Origin: Campylobacter vulpis
Lineage (GTDB): Bacteria; Campylobacterota; Campylobacteria; Campylobacterales; Campylobacteraceae
Direction of reading: 5' to 3'
Length of the DNA stretch: 64,000 bases
Assembly: GCF_014217995.1 (NCBI RefSeq)
Contig: NZ_CP041617.1
Coordinates: 744,001-808,000 of the forward strand
Both the position numbers and the translations under genes were made by a program. A model generated the notes under the pieces. That model ran no database searches and was not told where the DNA came from. It saw only the letters and a program-made list of their open reading frames with translations. Below, in pieces: positions 63,519-64,000 of the stretch. Numbering within the stretch: position 1 is the first letter of the stretch; every line of letters starts with the position of its first letter.

Positions 63519-64000
63519 ATGATAGTTAAGCAAAAATTGAAAAATAATTTCACAATAGTCTCAAATGACATCATAAAGCATAAAGACTTAAATGATAAGG
63601 CGAAATTAGTGGCTATATTTATGGCTAGTTTGCCTGAAAATTGGGTTGTAAATGCAAAGCATATCGCTAATGAAATGGGTTATAGTGTAAGGGTTGTGCA
63701 AAATGCTATAAAAGACTTAATCGATGCGCAAATCATCTCTAAAATAATCCATAAAGATGAGGCTGGGAAATTTAAGCGTGGTTATAGTGTGATTTTTGTC
63801 AATAACGACGAAGAAGAGCTAAACGAAAGCTTAGAAAATTTGCAAAAATGTGAGGAAAATGAAGAGCTAGATGAAGTGGCAAAAAGTGTGGAAAATAAAG
63901 AGTTTGCAAAAAGTGCTAATGAAAAAATGGGCGTGATGAGCGAGGTTGAGCCTTTCAAAAGCCCTAAAAATGATACTTCAAAAAATGCGAAAAAATCCCG
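63519..64000 (+). CDS. Helix-turn-helix protein, probable replication/regulatory (3' end outside window)
   Basis: At least 160 residues from ATG 63519, after AGGAGG. The first 100 residues form a winged-helix-like fold (AKHIANEMGYSVRVVQNAIKDL), as in phage and plasmid replication proteins of the helix-turn-helix/DnaD kind. An acidic Glu/Lys-rich linker follows. The C-terminus is cut by the window edge. Confidence 0.65.
   Translation, partial: MIVKQKLKNNFTIVSNDIIKHKDLNDKAKLVAIFMASLPENWVVNAKHIANEMGYSVRVVQNAIKDLIDAQIISKIIHKDEAGKFKRGYSVIFVNNDEEELNESLENLQKCEENEELDEVAKSVENKEFAKSANEKMGVMSEVEPFKSPKNDTSKNAKKS

Noticed and set aside
55246..64000. CRISPR array
   Set aside because: The repeats are few, are palindromes or direct repeats of irregular spacing, and no cas genes are present.

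Overview
The window is AT-rich chromosomal DNA from a Campylobacter species. The evidence is the periplasmic nitrate reductase operon in the epsilonproteobacterial order napA-G-H-B-L-D, a CbrR-like response regulator, a single-recombinase XerH, a flgH gene preceded by a Campylobacter-type sigma-54 promoter beside rpoN, and a CiaD-like gene before cca. Gene blocks resemble C. jejuni ones I remember but are joined differently, so this is probably another species. I cannot name it from the sequence alone.

Layout, 1-55.2 kb (core genome): an autotransporter C-terminus (1-533); a paired SMR exporter (0.65-1.3 kb); a minus-strand run queA, a methyltransferase with an in-frame G11 tract, tatC, tatB, panC, panB (1.3-6.6 kb); an amino-acid ABC transporter (6.9-8.3 kb); ackA-pta (8.3-11.0 kb); flgH and rpoN-lptB-tsaE-S4 (11.1-14.5 kb); argG; adk-aspS; nadK-recN-cbrR-tatD-mltD-rlpA-kdsC-lptC-lptA-engB-mreD-mrdA, a long overlapping envelope and repair operon (18.3-29.0 kb); nap (29.1-35.2 kb); azlCD and a LysE exporter; a TPR-like protein, a ciaD-like gene, cca, purU, corA, mog; a chemoreceptor; MATE; a YgjP-like metallopeptidase; an exported PepE-like protein; dsbA and dsbB-like; xerH with a candidate dif site; then DHH phosphoesterase, flhA, rrf2, rpsO and cmoB (to 55.2 kb).

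Layout, 55.2-64 kb (accessory region, continues past the window): an intergenic region with four copies of an 11-bp repeat in alternating orientation; an orphan SIR2-family gene; a frameshifted phage-type repressor remnant; about 0.65 kb of GC-richer, hairpin-dense noncoding DNA with a 30-bp direct repeat; an unknown gene overlapping a tyrosine integrase; three ~111-116-bp imperfect palindromes with covarying stems; small genes; and an array of five paralogous tiny membrane proteins on the plus strand. Three paralogous membrane/coiled-coil genes lie between them on the minus strand, each with its own promoter. A probable phage adaptor-like gene and a winged-helix-like gene (cut by the window end) indicate a prophage, phage satellite or other integrated element.

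Most likely places for something undescribed: the integrase-adjacent covarying palindromes (59,721-60,576), the two-strand cassette array (61,043-63,383), and the GC-rich structured block (57,341-58,004).
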